Below, in pieces: positions 9,176 to 19,751 of a DNA stretch of 64,000 nt. Numbering within the stretch: the stretch's first letter is position 1; each line of letters starts with the position of its first letter. The position numbers and the translations under genes were made by a program. This DNA comes from Arion vulgaris (taxonomy: Eukaryota; Mollusca; Gastropoda; Stylommatophora; Arionidae): positions 27,561,253 through 27,625,252 of the forward strand of contig CM036767.1 of assembly GCA_020796225.1 (NCBI GenBank), given 5' to 3'. The notes below the pieces were generated by a model. That model did not search any database. It saw only the letters and a list, made by a program, of their open reading frames with translations, and was not told where the DNA came from.

Positions 9176-9729
9176 TAAACTCTTCCCCTTTACCCCCACC
9201 CCTACCATTTTATATATCTACTTGACTATACAACCACACATCCACACATACACACTTATATACACAAAATATACTCTTCATTTAAGCTTACCTACCTTAA
9301 CATTGTTAAAAATAGAACACAAAAAACAACCATAGACGAGTGCACGAGAAGTAAACATACAAAATATTACGTCATATCTAAATATAGATTATGGTTAACA
9401 AAATAAAAAAATATTACCCACAAATTTTGTATCGGTTTTTTTTATGTTACCGTGTTAGAAATGAAATTTAAAAAAAAATTATCGATTTTAAAAAAAAAGT
9501 CATCGATTTTTATATTTCCCTCTCATAAAAAAATGTCACCAAAATTATCGATTTAAAAACAAAAACAATTTTTCAAAATAAATATGTTTTTTTTAAATAT
9601 ATAATTATATATATATCTAAATAGCTATTTCTATCTTAAAAAAAAAATTATCTCGCTACTTAATAACCTAAAAATGATCTCCCTTACAAAAACCAATAGT
9701 TATTTCCCTACTAAATCTTCTTTTGACTT
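9176..9729. other. AT-rich non-coding spacer
   Basis: Pyrimidine-rich, then poly-A and poly-T rich low-complexity DNA with ATCGATTTT repeated several times (9480-9560). No gene or element is recognised. Confidence 0.6.
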
Positions 9730-9859
9730 GGTCCACCGTGCCAACGTTACTACCTACACAGCGCAATATTATTCAAGATGGAGGGTGAGGCGGATTATTC
9801 AAACGTGTTTAGTAAACATATGGATATTTTAGTAAACATACGAACTCAAACAGACTTCT

Positions 9860-10180
9860 TTAGTAAACATAACAACAAAATAACGATGCCTAGTAAATGC
9901 TGTGTACCAAAATGTAGATCAAATTACGATTGTAATTATATATGTATAATATAAGTTAATTTAACAAGTACCTTCTTCAGTAAACCTAACTGTTTTCAGT
10001 GTTGTAAACATAACAATAAAATAACGATGCCTAGCTAGTAAGTAATGTGTACCAAAATGTAGATCAAATTACGATTATAATTATATGTGTATAATTTAAC
10101 AATTACCTTCTTTAATAAACATAACAACAAAATAACGCCGCCTAGAAAGTGTTGTGTACCGAAATGTAGACAAGGAACAT
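9860..10180 (+). repeat. Three tandem copies of a THAP-domain first exon
   Basis: The unit contains TAGTAAACATAACAACAAAA, then an ATG and a coding start of MPSKCCVPKCRSNYD type, the N-terminus of a C2CH THAP zinc finger. Copies start at 9886, 10027 and about 10137. Copy 2 has a small insertion after the second codon and copy 3 has lost its ATG (ACG). The units are 110-140 bases long and all lie on the plus strand. Confidence 0.6.
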
Positions 10181-10197
10181 ATTCTATTGTATAATTA

Positions 10198-10575
10198 TTG
10201 AAAGCACCAGCTATAGGACTCAGTATTAAAATAGATCAAGACATGTCCTTTACTGTTCACCTAAAGAAAGTTTCCATAGATAAGAGTTCCTTTAACTGGC
10301 TGTCAAATAGTGGAAAAATTGAGAGATGGTTTCATGTTGAAAACCTCTTGTCCATGCAAATCATGAAAAGATTTAGAAGAGTACCAACTATTGACTATTA
10401 CATGACAATGGCACATGATAATCTGGTTGAAGCAATTAGTTTATCATCCACAACAAGCATTAGTTTTGTGCCAGAGAAAACACTCCAATTCCCAGCTGAG
10501 CAGTTGCATCTGGTCAGAACTAAAGATAACAGAAAATGGTATAACAATCAGTGTTTTGCATTTATGACATATTAA
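10198..10575 (+). CDS. Unrecognised 125-codon frame in the THAP region
   Basis: Open frame directly after the third THAP start. It is a mixed helix-strand protein with aromatic residues (FNWLSNSG, IDYYMTMAHDNL, RTKDNRKWYNNQ) and no membrane segment. It may be an inner part of the same THAP-transposase remnant, joined to a THAP exon by splicing. No family was recognised. The first codon is not a certain start. Confidence 0.35.
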   Translation: MKAPAIGLSIKIDQDMSFTVHLKKVSIDKSSFNWLSNSGKIERWFHVENLLSMQIMKRFRRVPTIDYYMTMAHDNLVEAISLSSTTSISFVPEKTLQFPAEQLHLVRTKDNRKWYNNQCFAFMTY

Positions 10576-10604
10576 ATTGAACCTGATCTGTCCTCATATC
10601 ATCT

Positions 10605-10890
10605 GGATATGGAGATAAGTTCTTAGCCACGACAAACCATAAGGAGACTGTCATACAAATTGTAACTACCAGTTACATGAAATTCTCATTAGACAGTACT
10701 GTATGTGTCTGCGGAGCTCATAAAAGAAATATTTTATTGTCTGCGGTTCCAACATTTTCCTCAACAATGATATAAAAATCAGGAATGTTCAATGCAATGT
10801 TCAGCAAGCTGCTTTTTCACAAAAAAGGAAAGAAGCAAAATTCAGTAGTAGATAAATATATTTGTGTAATACTGTTTAGTTTATGTGCTA
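10605..10890. repeat. Duplicated block, copy 1
   Basis: About 285 bases matching 11405-11735 at roughly 85 percent: CATCTGGATATGGAGATAAG, then CACGACAAACC, then TCTGCGGAGCTCA, then AATTCAGTAGTAGATAAAT. The two copies flank the satellite at 10961-11297. Confidence 0.7.
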
Positions 10891-10960
10891 ATCAAGTTGT
10901 AGTGTTGTGAAAATTGATTGGCACATCATTTTGTTTTCCCTTATTATCATGTATCACTAG

Positions 10961-11297
10961 TGATCTCTTCGGACATAATGTATCAAAAGTTGTCACATAG
11001 ACTTGATCTCCTTCGACATAATGTAACAAAAGTTGGCATGTATATTGATCTCTTGCGACATAATGTATCAAAAGTTGTCATGTAGACTTGATTTCATTTG
11101 ATATAATGTATCAAAAGTTGTCATGTAGACTATTGATTTCATTCGACATAATGTAATAAAAGTTGTAACATAGACTATTGATCTCCTTCGATATAATGTA
11201 TCAAAAGTTGTCATGTAGACTATTGATCTCATTCGACATAATGTAATAAAAGTTGGTATGTAGACTATTGATCTCCTTCGACATAATGTAATAAAAA
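10961..11297. repeat. 42-45 bp satellite, about 8 copies
   Basis: The unit is of the type GATCTCCTTCGACATAATG followed by TATCAAAAGTTGTCATGTAGAC. Units start near 10962, 11005, 11047, 11090, 11135, 11180, 11225 and 11270. The first units are 42-43 bp and the later ones 45 bp, because later units gained TAT before the GATCTC. Confidence 0.85.
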
Positions 11298-11404
11298 TGG
11301 TGTTTCATTTAACTACACATATTTAATAGATATGGGTGGACTGAAGTACCTATCACAAGATCTCACTGTTCTCTGCTTCATATCATATAGTTGTTCAAAA
11401 GCCG

Positions 11405-11735
11405 ATATCATCTGACTATGAAGATAAGTTCTTGGTCACGACAAACCAGAAGGAGATTGTCATACAAATTGTAACTGCCAGCTACATAAAATTCTCATTA
11501 GACAGTACTGCATGGATCTGCGGAGCTCAAAAAGAAAAACTTTATTGTCCGTGGTTCCAACATTTGCTAACATTTTCCTCAACAATTAAGGAAAAATAAG
11601 GAATGATCAATGCAATGTTCAGCAAACTGCTTCTTCACAAAAAAGGAAAGTAGCAAAATTCAGTAGTAGATAAATATATTTATGTAATACTGTTTAGTTT
11701 CTGTGCTAATCAAGCTGTGGTGAGGGCAAACTTGT
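11405..11735. repeat. Duplicated block, copy 2
   Basis: Second copy of 10605-10890. In this copy a frame remains open on the plus strand to a stop near 11597 (KFLVTTNQKEIVIQIVTA, then WICGAQKEKLYCPWFQHL), suggesting the duplicated block derives from coding sequence. No family was recognised. Confidence 0.65.
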
Positions 11736-12245
11736 GACTGACTAATTCGTGGATTACTGATAAGTGATGTTGTTTTTTGGCAATCAAGATGTTTTTGGTA
11801 AACATGTAGTTTACTTATTCATGGATAACTGAAGAAAACTACCATAAGCTGATGGACAATATTTATCATATTTAAAATTAACAAGATTCTGTAAAAAAAT
11901 TAAACAAAATAGTATGAGAGCAAAACATAGCTACTCATCAAAAAACATCTTCTTAATACACCACATGCATCCAACAACAAGTTTCTAAATCTAAGATGTA
12001 TTGTCTAGATCAGCTTTTCCCCAAAGTAACAGTCAATAGTTATTGGGAGAATACCCGCCTCAGCCGTGACGTCACATGGCAATATTGGTCCGCGCTGGGC
12101 CAGTTATCGTTAGTCCACCCATGGGGTGGAGTAAATTTCATATGAGTTATACTATGTTTAAACAAAAACAGCCCGTGAATGGGCTAACGGCATATATGTA
12201 GGAAATGGGAAGGTCAGATATGACGTAGATAGGTCAAGGTTGTGT

Positions 12246-13566
12246 TGTAAAGTTTCACTGTTATGCTAACTGGGGGTATGGACGGGGGTCAACAGAAAAA
12301 AAAAAACCCTTATTGTCGGCGTCCTTGACCAAGTTATAGTAAAGAAATTTGTTTACCAGTCCCAACTTGCTGGGCAAGTAGAGTGTTAAACTCATGCAAA
12401 AGGTTCTCCCGAGGTATGGGGGATCCCGTTAAATCGAGGATCTCGAACCAGAGAAGGAACAGTTTGGGGGCTTTTGGTTTGGACAGTAGAACAGTTACCT
12501 TGAGAAGGAGGGGATGGAGTAATTTTTATCCCCAAGGCGTAAGAGATAAAAGGTGAAGTCAGGGGGACGGAACTTAGAGAAATGGGGAAGAAACAGGAAT
12601 TCTTTATTAACTCTGTGTGAGAGGAACCCGTGTGAGTAGCGAAATTTGATTTTAGTGAACACCCACAACGTAGGATTTTGACATTCTTTATTAACCTTTT
12701 GAGTAGGAACGGGCCCTTTTGATTTGTAGTGAAAACCACAACGTAGGATTTTGACATTCTTTAATAACTCTGTGTGAGTAGTGAACAGCGTTGTGATTTG
12801 TAGTGAACACCCCAATAGGAATTTGACATTCTTTATTAACTCTGTGTGAGTAGTGAACAGCGTTGGATTTTAGGGAAAACCCACAAGAGGAATTTGCATT
12901 CTTTATTAACTCTTTTGAGTAGTGAACAGCGTTGGATTTGTAGGGAAAACCCACAACGTAGGTTTTACATTCTTTATTAACTCTTTTTGAGTAGTGAACA
13001 GCGTGGTGATGTAGGGAAAACCCCCAACGTAGCAGTTTGAATTTTTTAAAACTCTGTGTAGTAGATATTAACGTGTGGATTTCAACGAATATCCCCCACA
13101 GGGGAAATCGGACGTCTCTTATTAACTCGCGTTGTCAAAACTAGGGGGGAATAGCATAAGGCTTATTTGGAGAGCGTTTCCTATAAAAATAGGAGGGGAA
13201 TTCCCAAAAATTTTTTTTCCCTTTTTAATTGTTGACCTATTAGTCAGCCATTGAGTACCCAGGGAGTAAAGGTTTAAAGCACGGGCAATGTATGTTTTTT
13301 TGTTGACTCAAACACATAGAAAGTCTAAACATTTATTTTCCTTTTCAGATATACGAAATAAACTTTTATGTTCTTTTTTGAGGCTTTTGGGGAAATTTAA
13401 TGTTGACGTATGTAAGGATTAAGATTTAACGGTAGCTACTACCTTACCAGGATTCATCATTCGACCCTTCTTTATTTATTTTTTCTCGATATTTTCTTAT
13501 CCGATATTTTTTTTTTTATTTTCCCGGGACCTTTTACCAGTGAATGAGTGAACGCTACAACCGTCT
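12246..13566 (+). repeat. Left LTR with minisatellite (about 6 units)
   Basis: Direct repeat partner of 24431-26042: both contain TTTCACTGTTATGCTAACT, the GTCCTTGACCAAGTTA block, a 75-bp minisatellite and the GTTGACGTATGTAAGGATTA block. The left copy differs by many one-base indels in homopolymers and holds about six minisatellite units (12590-13075), against ten on the right. It ends near CTACAACCGT at 13566. Confidence 0.82.
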
Positions 13567-14514
13567 TTTTTTGGGAGCGACCCCGGGTATTTTTTGAATT
13601 AGATTGTCGCGGGAATAGGGTACTAGCCATTAAATAGGTTATAGGTCAGAAAAAATAGTTGTAGTAATGTAGAAAATTCCTAGGGAAATTTGCGAAGCAT
13701 GAGAATATAGGTCTATAGTCTGTCCAAACGTGAGCACGTTTGAAATTTATTTTCTGAAAACTACCTGTTGGGTCTCAGTGATTTTTTTTCAAGCAGCCAG
13801 AATATCCATGACGCAAAAAATATTTTTTTTCCAAGAAAATTTGATGTAGTTTGAAATATTTCTTCTTCATATTATATTAAAATCAACCTCACCGGATTGT
13901 ACACAATAGTAACAGATTTACGGTACACAGACGCGTTGTTCTAAAATACATTATGGTAACATTGAAATATCGTGAGTTTCACGAATTCCCGTGCACCTAA
14001 CCCAGTCGACTTTGAAAGGGGAAAGCATATGACGTTATAATTGGGATACCGTTTTATAGTTATAGGCGTATCTCGCTATTTGTATGAAGCTATTGTATCA
14101 TATTTGTTGGCTTATCAAACTGACATTGATATCACATTCATAATGAGTCTGAAGTGCACATTTATAACAATGCAGAAGGTTACAGTTTTACTATACCAAC
14201 ACTTCCGTAGGGAATCTAAGAGAGGTCATCTATATTGCGATATTCATAACCCTGAGAAACGAACGCAACTGGCGCTTGGTCTGAATAGAGAATCCTTTTC
14301 CCGATGGATTAAACAGGACACAAAGTGCACTAATGTCAAGCAAGGAAGGAAAAGAACAATTGACGACTTTGACATAGATGTCATAAGACGGGAGCTCTTG
14401 AAAATGTTTGCTACAAATCAACTTGTTACTCTCAAGAAACTGAAATTAAAACTGCAATCAGATTGCAGCATAGACATTTCTAAAAGTACTCTATGGAAAA
14501 TTGTAAGAGCCGCC

Positions 14515-17500
14515 AGTTCGAGATCAAAGGTTACCAGACCTTCAGAACAGACAGAGAAGGACACAAGGGTGGAGTCCTCACCCTAGTCAGAAATGGCATT
14601 CCAACCAAGCAGATGGAAGGAACAAAGGGAAACCCCGGAGCAGTCGAGATCATAGGTGTGCAAATTACGTGCAAAGACATACAGATCATTCTGTACAATC
14701 TTTACTGCCCAAGTTACACGCCGCTGTCACTCGAAACAATGAATATCAGTGAAAACTCATGTATTGTGGTCGGTGATTTCAACGCCGCTCGGAGAGATGG
14801 GGTACTCTGAAACAAACAGTAGAGGAGTTGAGGTGAAAGATCGAGATCGAGAACAATCTGTTCCTCATCAACGCTCCAGACGATCCACCAACTTTCTACT
14901 CGAGAACGTGGCACACAACGAGTACCCCTGATCTGGCCTTTGCAACAAGCGATATATCCACCAAAGTAGTCCGTACGGTTACCCACCAACTAGGGATAGT
15001 GACCATAGACCTGTCAAATTGCAAGTAGACCTCAATTTCGTACCTGAGCCCAAAATGTGGTTGCCACGGTGGAACTATAAGAGAGCCAATTGGAAACAGT
15101 ATGGAGCACTGACTGATGCAAATGTTGAACGAATCAACATGCATGACAAGAAAAACGTGCGAATCGTGGCAAGGGAACTGTCAGAAGCAATCCTGAAAGC
15201 GGCACGGGAAACCATCCCCAGAGGCGCACGAAAGGATTACAAGCCATACTGGACAGCAGAGGTTCAGAAGCTTGAAAAGACCTTGAGAAGACAAGGAGTG
15301 AGGCAGAGCATGCACAGTCAGTGGAGACAAACACTGTCTACAAGGCGGCAGCAAAAATACAGAAGAGAGGTAAACGAGCGGCGAGACAGAGTTGGGTCAA
15401 AACAACCGAATCCCTGAACCTCGATAGGGACGGCCATAAACTGTGGAAGCTGGCCAAAGCGCTGAGCGATGAAAACACCAGCAGACCACCTATAGTCCTC
15501 GAACAAGACAAGAAGATGGCTTCGGGTAGGGAAGCAGCAAACATCCTGATGCAACAATATGCCGAAGTCAGCAGAGTAAGCATAGCAAAGGAAAAAGTTG
15601 ATGCCACTAAGAGAAAGCTGGGCTCTCCAAGGCGAGCCGAGAAAAGCAGATAGTCACCTAACGGACACATTCACCAGTAACGAGCTGGAAGAGGCTTTAA
15701 GGGACCTGAAACCCAGAAAGTCGCCCGGAAAAGATGGGATCACCAATGAGATGCTTAAAAACCTGGGAATCAGAGCAAAGGTCGCTCTACTGGCCGTTCT
15801 CAACATGTCGTGGAAAACAGGCATAGTACCGCAAGAATGGAAAGAAGCAATCATGGTGCCCATCCTAAAACCAGGCAAAAATAAACTTGACCCAGCGAGT
15901 TACAGACCAATAAGCCTCCTAAGCTGCACGGGCAAACTTATGGAGCGCATGGTGAACAAACGCTTATCCTGGCACTTGGAGAGCAAAGGGCTGCTTATGG
16001 CACAACAAGGCGGTTTTCGGAGATACAGATCCACAGAGGATCAAGTAACCTACATTGTCCAGGGAATCGAGGACGGTTTCCAAGAAAAGAAACAGACACT
16101 GGCGGTCTTGGTAGATATGGAGAAGGCTTTTGACACAGTCTGGAAAGAAGGATTAAGGCTAAAACTGCTCACCCTCGGCGTAAAGGGAAGAATGTACAAT
16201 TGGCTCAATAGATACCTAGAGAACAGAACAGCAAGGGTTCAGGTTCAGGGGTACAAAAGTATGAAGGCCACACTGGAGCAAGGAGTCCCCAAGGAGGAGT
16301 GCTCTCACCGACTCTCTTCTAGTCTTCGTCAATGACATTGCAACATGCCTCCCAGAACGAGTTCACTCTGCCATGTATGCCGACGACCTGGCAATATGGG
16401 CGAGAGAAGAGTCAATGCCCACAGCAGAAAATCGACTGCAAGCTACATTAAATAACCTTGAAGTGTGGTCAGCAAAGTGGAATATGAAAATAAATCCTTC
16501 AAAGACCACTTACACTGTGTTCTCCCAGAATAACAAGGATTACAAGATAACGCTTAAAGTCAATGGGCAGAACCTTCCAGAAAATAAACCCAACGTACCT
16601 AGGAGTCACACTCGACAGAAAGCTGACTTGGTGCACCCAGATCGAGAATGCTACGGCAAAAGCGAGACACAGGCTAACAATGATGCGAAAACTCGCAGGT
16701 TCCACATGGGGAGCAAACAGCAGAATTCTCAAGACACTTTACTCTGGTAGAGTGCGACCGGTCCTAGAGTACGGTATGGCAGCGTGGAGCAATGCATCGA
16801 ACAAGCAATTCGCAAAAGTGAGCAGCAGTCAAAACCGGGCCCTACGCATTATCACTGGAGCCATAAAGTCCACGCCCATCAAGGCGATGGAGACCATCAC
16901 AGGCATCCAACCAATGACTGACCGAAGGGACAAGAAAGTAGTAGTACTTGCGGAAAAACTCAAACGGCTCGAATCGCATCCAATGCACGAAAGAATGTTT
17001 CAATCCGGAAAGTGGAGAATACAGAGATCTAACTTCGTTATAATCTCTAACGCACTGACCACAGACCACCCAGTCCTGTCCAAATGCACAGCTAAACCAA
17101 TCCCGGCAATCGACAAGTGCCCGCCATGGAAAACAAAAATGCCAGAACTAAGGGAATCAATCCCAGGCATAATGTGCAAAAGGGACCAAACGAACCTCGA
17201 CAGAAAAACTGCAGCAGAAGAGTACATAGAATCAGAGTACCCTGAAAATGAGTGGACGCACGTCTACACGGACGGATCGGCAAATAACGCAATAAGCGAC
17301 GGCGGAGGAGGAATAGTGCTAAAATCTCCAAGAAAGTCACGGTCAAGAAAGCGATTGCAACTGGCAAATACTTGAATAACTACCGAGCTGAGGCAGAGGC
17401 AATCAAAAAGGCGGCCGAAATGATCTTGGAGAGAAGAAACACTACACGCAACAAGGTCGTGATATTCACCGATGCTCTATCGGTCATCACGGCACTCAAA

Positions 17501-18027
17501 TGCGTTGGCAAAACTGAGATGAATGAGCTCAAAACGTCCCTCGCTGAACTAACGAGTTCACTCAAACGCACTGTCATCCAGTGGATACCGTCACACTGCA
17601 ACATTAAGGGAAACGAAGCGGCCGACAAGCTAGCCAAAGAGGGCGGGCGATACCCCAGACTGATCTCGAGATCAGCTATGAGGAAGTCAAAACAACCATC
17701 GGTTCGCACTATCGAAGCAAGTGGGCAAAAGACCACCCGCAGTACACAGACAGTGACGGTTACTATGGTCTCTCGCGCAGTGAACAAGTTGCTATATTTC
17801 GCCTCCGTACCGGCCACAACAAGCTCAGAGCCCACATGTTCCATAAATTTAAAATTGGCACAACTAGCCTGTGCCCATGCAATATGGCAGACATGACGGC
17901 AGAACACGTCTTGCAAGACTGTCCACGTTTAGCAGGTATACGAGAAGAGTACTGGCCAAAACAACAGAGCTTCGCGAAAAGCTGTACGGAGGAACGGAGT
18001 CCCAAAAAACAACAGTTAAATTCATGA
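14515..18027 (+). pseudogene. LINE ORF2: AP endonuclease, reverse transcriptase, RNase H
   Basis: The frame is broken several times. Domains run in order. Endonuclease remnant: GGVLTLVRNGIPTKQ and SCIVVGDFNAARRDG (14560-14810). Linker: 15019-15650. Reverse transcriptase: KSPGKDGITNEML, YRPISLLSCTGKLMERMV, motif A LAVLVDMEKAFDTVW (16106-16145) and motif C MYADDLAIWARE (16373-16410). RNase H: VYTDGSANN (17262), YRAEAEAI, IFTDALSVITAL and WIPSHCNIKGNEAADKLA (17583-17640). A Cys/His tail CPCNMADMTAEHVLQDC (17870-17930) closes the protein. Breaks lie near 14810, 15400, 15650, 16290, 16590 and 17350, so it is inactive in this copy. Confidence 0.9.
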
Positions 18028-18071
18028 TAGAAGTTGGTCCATCAGGCTAGGCCGGGAACGCAAGAGAGAGA
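14515..18071 (+). mobile_element. LINE with RNase H (I/Jockey group) nested in the transposase
   Basis: It is flanked by the 12-bp duplication GTAAGAGCCGCC (14503-14514 and 18072-18083). It is 5'-truncated within the endonuclease domain and has no poly-A tail; the 3' end is GA-rich. Combined presence of AP-endonuclease, reverse transcriptase and RNase H places it in the I/Jockey group. It is 3.56 kb long. Confidence 0.9.
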
Positions 18072-19507
18072 GTAAGAGCCGCCGGCTTCACCTTCAGAAA
18101 ACTATAGGCGGCAGGAATATTATTTGTGAAAAGCCACATTTAATTGCTGCCCGAAGTAAATACCTGAAGTAGATCCGTGAGCGGCGGAGGCAAGGCTATG
18201 ATATTGTATATTTGGACGAATCCTGGGTCAATGCTCACCACACCAATGCTAAAGAATGGCAATCAGTAGACGGTGAACAGAAAAGAAAAATACCAACAGC
18301 AAAGGCCAGCGTATTATACTAACACATGCAGGAAGTAGTGAAGAAGGTCTTGTCCATGAGGATGGACTTATTTTCCAATCAAAAAGTACCGACGGTAGGG
18401 ACTACCACACAGAAATGAATGGACATATTTTCAGGCACTGGATGGAGAAAGATCTACTTCCAATTCTAAACAGACCATGATGCTTGGTAATGGATAATGC
18501 ATCCTATCACAACGCAGTATCAGCGGAAGACAAAGTACCAACTGCATCAAATACAAAAGATCAAATTAGGACTTGGCTTGCTAAGGAAAATGTCAGCTTC
18601 GATGATACATATTTGAAACCCGAGTTGTTGCACCTGGTGAGGATGACAAATAAGACAAAGGTGTTTCATATTGACAAAATCATTGCGGAATACGGCCACA
18701 CGTCTTTGCGACTACCTCCATATCATGCTCACCTCAATCCGATAGAGCTTGTCTGGGCTAAAGTAAAAGGGCAAGTTGCCGAACAAAACAGGACGTTTAA
18801 AATGTTTGATGTTGAAGTTCTGACACGTGAGTCCTTCTCAATGATAGACATGCAGTTCTGGAAGAAGTGTGTTGAACATGTGCTCCGAGAGGAAGACGAG
18901 TACTGGCACCGAGATGGATTACAATTTGTCCAGCCAGTAACAATTATCAACCTCATGGAATCGTCAGATTCGGGATGATACAAATCATATTTTGATTACA
19001 GACTGAGAAATAGCAACGTATACATTTCCATATCCAAATGCGTCTACCATCATACAATTTGTGGTGAAGTTAAGACACCCTGGGGTCTAATGGTGACCGA
19101 AGGGGAGGACTAACTGTTGCATATTGTATCCAAGTTCACGATTGCACATAAAGGGCAACACACTTAATTACTTGACCTATCAAGTTAATATGGAGATACA
19201 CCTATGAATATAATTGACATGGACAAATTCTAGGATACTGTAAAATCTAAAGTTTGAGACCCCGTATTTGCAATTGTCATAAAATATCAAAGGAATTCGC
19301 CGATGTGCAAAATCCGTAGCATCTATGGACTACTGGTTAGCTTTATTTTAGCGTCATGGATATTCTAAGGCTGCATGCAAAAAATCACTGAGATTTAACA
19401 GGTAGTTTTCGAGAAAATCAATTTCAAACGTGCTCACGAATTAATGGACAGACTATAGCAGTAGGTTGTGTAAATTTTGAACTGTAAGGAGTACGAAGGT
19501 AGTTATG

Positions 19508-19656
19508 TTGTGTAGAGATGAATATCGAAATAGGGGAAGACTGCAGTAAAACTTGGTAAATAGTGAAACACGTACAAACAAAGTACTATAGTTTTACAAA
19601 ATACAGAAACAGTGACGACAAGAGTGTCGAACAGAGCGGAGAATTGTGTAGAGATG
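19508..19656 (-). mobile_element. Short chimeric Penelope insertion with target duplication
   Basis: The 13-bp repeat TTGTGTAGAGATG (19508-19520 and 19644-19656) flanks a 123-bp insert. Its first part (19524-19617) is Penelope 3' sequence in minus orientation, matching 6514-6610. Its last part (19622-19647, running into the duplication) is identical to 26 bases at 22525-22550 of the same LTR retrotransposon. Confidence 0.7.
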
Positions 19657-19751
19657 GAAATTAACAAATTGTATTAGGCATTAAGAACTTTTAAAAATTG
19701 TTGTGCATATTTATGACATTATTGCAGCTTATTATGTATAAAATTATAGGC

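Larger units (their letters stand above)
9730..12120. mobile_element. Candidate THAP-type DNA transposon remnant
   Basis: The ends look like degenerate inverted repeats: 9730-9800 and the reverse complement of 12048-12120 share an ordered series (AACG.TA.CT, AGCGC, AATATT, TGAGGCGG.TATTC). Inside, three copies of a THAP-domain start lie near the left end, followed by a 125-codon frame, a satellite and a duplicated block. P-like elements encode THAP transposases, so a P-like origin is a guess; no transposase catalytic motif was seen. Confidence 0.35.
14158..18978 (+). pseudogene. Tc1/mariner-like transposase, interrupted by a LINE
   Basis: The N-terminal part (to 14502) has a helix-turn-helix arm: LALGLNRESFSRWIKQ, then GRKRTIDDFDIDVIRREL and SKSTLWKIVRA. 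The gene resumes at 18084 (GFTFRKT-like) with the first catalytic Asp in YLDESWVNAHHT (18211-18245). The second Asp is in VMDNASYHN (18493) and the catalytic Glu in LNPIELVWAKVKG (18745). By position 83 residues separate the second Asp and the Glu, much longer than the 34-41 of classic Tc1 and mariner enzymes. Several frame breaks occur in 18160-18480. The gene is certainly dead in this copy because of the 3.56-kb LINE. Confidence 0.85.
13716..19455 (+). mobile_element. Tc1/mariner-like (IS630 type) DNA transposon, split by a LINE
   Basis: TIRs of about 100-110 bp (13716-13817 and 19347-19455) start TAGTCTGTCC and contain GTGAGCACGTTTGAAATT, ACTACCTGTT and ATATCCATGACGC. TA dinucleotides flank both ends (13714-13715, 19456-19457). 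A transposase gene lies between, interrupted by a LINE at 14515-18071; without that insert the element is about 2.17 kb. It sits in the interior of the LTR retrotransposon just after the left LTR. Confidence 0.88.

Noticed and set aside
15338..17916. Minus-strand frames opposite the LINE polymerase
   Set aside because: Shadows of the plus-strand LINE gene; none has a family signature of its own.
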